22,422 bases of DNA from Clostridiales bacterium UBA1752 (GTDB lineage Bacteria > Bacillota > Clostridia > Oscillospirales > CAG-382). Location of the stretch: the NCBI GenBank assembly GCA_002314835.1, contig DCHM01000026.1, positions 1 to 22,422 of the forward strand. Direction: 5' to 3'. Shown one piece after another: positions 21,497 through 22,422 of this stretch. The notes beneath the pieces are model-generated. The model was not told the origin of the DNA, made no database searches, and saw nothing but the letters and a program-made list of their open reading frames with translations. The stretch's first letter is position 1, and the number at the start of each line of letters is the position of its first letter. The position numbers were made by a program, and so were the translations under genes.

Positions 21497-22351
21497 ATGA
21501 AAATGCGCACTCTCACAATCTGTTTTTTGCTCGTTGCTCTGCTTTTAGCGTCTTGCACGCAAAAGGCAGTCCCAACGACCGTAAGCGCCGCCGACTATTA
21601 CGCCGATAACGGCATAAGCTCTTGGCTCGACGCCGCGAGCGTCTGGATGACAAACTCGGCAGATAATTCTTCATTTATATATAATAACAAAAGCGGCACG
21701 ACTCCCGAATCGGTTTTGTTTAACGTATTCAGCAACCGTGATGTCGAAAGCGAGCAAACCGATTTGCTCAAATCCGCGCTCGAACAGTCGCCCGAAAAGC
21801 TGACGACCGAGGAAATGGCGCTCTACGCTTATGCGCTAAAAGCGGCAAAGGTTGATTACGACGCGGCGGCAGCCGTTGCAGAGCTCGAATCCCGTCAGCA
21901 AAGCGACGGCGGCTTTGGTCTCGGTCACGACTATGCCGTTTCCGAACCCACTCCGTCGTCTTATGCGCTCGACCTCGTAATGCTGTGGCGTGACAAGGTC
22001 AGCGACAACTGCTACGACAGCGTACTTATCTACTTTTATAATAATATGACCGACAACAACGCGTGGGAGGACGAAGACGGCAAAGAATCCTGTTCTCTCA
22101 CCTGCCGCGTACTGATGGGCTTTATCCACGCGGGCATCCGCTACGACGGCGACGACGCAAAGGCGATATTAAACTCGGTCAACACCCTCTTTGGCGTCAA
22201 AGCCTCGGACAACACGATAAAAGCGTATAAGGAATACGCGGACGATACCGTTACGTCAAAGCAGGCGTCGTCCTACGCCCTGCTGGCAAACACCGTTGCC
22301 TCGATGGGCGACCTTTGGAGCGTATTTGACGTCCGCGGCGGTGTGAATTAA
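21497..22351 (+). CDS. lipoprotein with prenyltransferase/terpene-cyclase-type toroid repeats
   Basis: A 284-residue exported lipoprotein of unknown function. The signal peptide is MKMRTLTICFLLVALLLASC with lipobox L17-A18-S19-C20. The mature part is mostly helical. ESRQQSDGGFGLG (near residue 131) has the Q-x-x-D-G-G-F-G pattern of prenyltransferase/squalene-cyclase alpha-alpha toroid repeats. It is followed by TPSSYALDLVML and a second similar helix pair, SCSLTCRVLMGFIHAGIRYDGDD. No catalytic Asp-rich motif of a real cyclase is present, so a binding or structural role is likelier. CGGAG lies about ten bases before the ATG. It has its own promoter and abuts the TfoX-like gene with no gap, so both are probably one operon. 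Confidence 0.85.
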   Translation: MKMRTLTICFLLVALLLASCTQKAVPTTVSAADYYADNGISSWLDAASVWMTNSADNSSFIYNNKSGTTPESVLFNVFSNRDVESEQTDLLKSALEQSPEKLTTEEMALYAYALKAAKVDYDAAAAVAELESRQQSDGGFGLGHDYAVSEPTPSSYALDLVMLWRDKVSDNCYDSVLIYFYNNMTDNNAWEDEDGKESCSLTCRVLMGFIHAGIRYDGDDAKAILNSVNTLFGVKASDNTIKAYKEYADDTVTSKQASSYALLANTVASMGDLWSVFDVRGGVN

Positions 22352-22422
22352 ATGGCGTCAAGCAAAGATTATCTCAGTTTTGTCATAGAGCAGCTATCCG
22401 ACCTCGGCGAAATCAATTACCG
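22352..22422 (+). CDS. TfoX/Sxy N-terminal domain protein, start only
   Basis: The first 23 complete codons of a gene cut by the window end. It begins MASSKDYLSFVIEQLSDLGE and continues with INYR. This is the opening of small TfoX N-domain proteins, where an invariant-looking helix (YLxFVxEQL) leads into a strand and an Arg-x-Met-x-Gly motif that would lie just beyond the edge. Stand-alone TfoX N-domain proteins are common in gut Firmicutes and are not proven competence regulators there. It starts directly after the lipoprotein stop. Confidence 0.75.
   Translation, partial: MASSKDYLSFVIEQLSDLGEINY

Overview
The window looks like chromosomal housekeeping DNA from a Gram-positive Firmicute, most likely an uncultured gut-type Clostridia member (Oscillospirales-like; the rank is an inference). 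The support is strong AGGAGG-type ribosome binding sites, near-consensus sigma-A promoters with 17-bp spacers and often TGn-extended -10 boxes, a classical L10 leader, a YitT/DUF2179 protein, a TIGR04076-type protein, a zinc-ribbon L33, and rpsO-pnp and mnmE-mnmG-rsmG clusters. There is no prophage, transposon or CRISPR array.

Layout. (1) 1-1135, minus: the first half of glgB with a 25-codon upstream ORF. (2) 1136-3961, plus: divergent promoter region, rpsO and pnp, with a long foldable RNA arm between them. (3) 4011-10447, minus: one tightly packed seven-gene unit, secA - two polytopic membrane proteins - tsaE - tsaB - rpiB - TIGR04076 protein. (4) 10593-15658, plus: trmL-mnmE-mnmG-rsmG-Nudix, an RNA-modification operon. 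(5) 15706-15779: tRNA-Gln(TTG) behind a consensus promoter that lies in a 27-bp palindrome. (6) 15918-16529, plus: a LacA/Maa-type acetyltransferase of more A/T-rich codon use. (7) 16614-17498, minus: yitT. (8) 17571-21264, minus: rpmG-secE-nusG-rplK-rplA and, from a second promoter with an L10 leader, rplJ-rplL. (9) 21497-22422, plus: a lipoprotein with toroid-type repeats, then the start of a TfoX N-domain protein.

Functionally the window is dominated by translation (S15, L33, L11, L1, L10, L7/L12, t6A synthesis, MnmE/G wobble modification, TrmL, RsmG), RNA decay (PNPase), transcription elongation (NusG) and Sec export (SecA, SecE). The oddest gene is secE: the ordinary SecE module sits behind a signal-peptide-like segment and about 70 residues rich in Ser/Thr/Asp/Glu with no Lys or Arg. 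Other points worth attention are the rpsO-pnp arm, the palindromic tRNA promoter, the unrecognised membrane pair after secA, and the absence of rpoB after rplL. No gene-free stretch exceeds 300 bases; the longest (1136-1408) holds two divergent promoters, a DnaA-box 9-mer and the rpsO leader.
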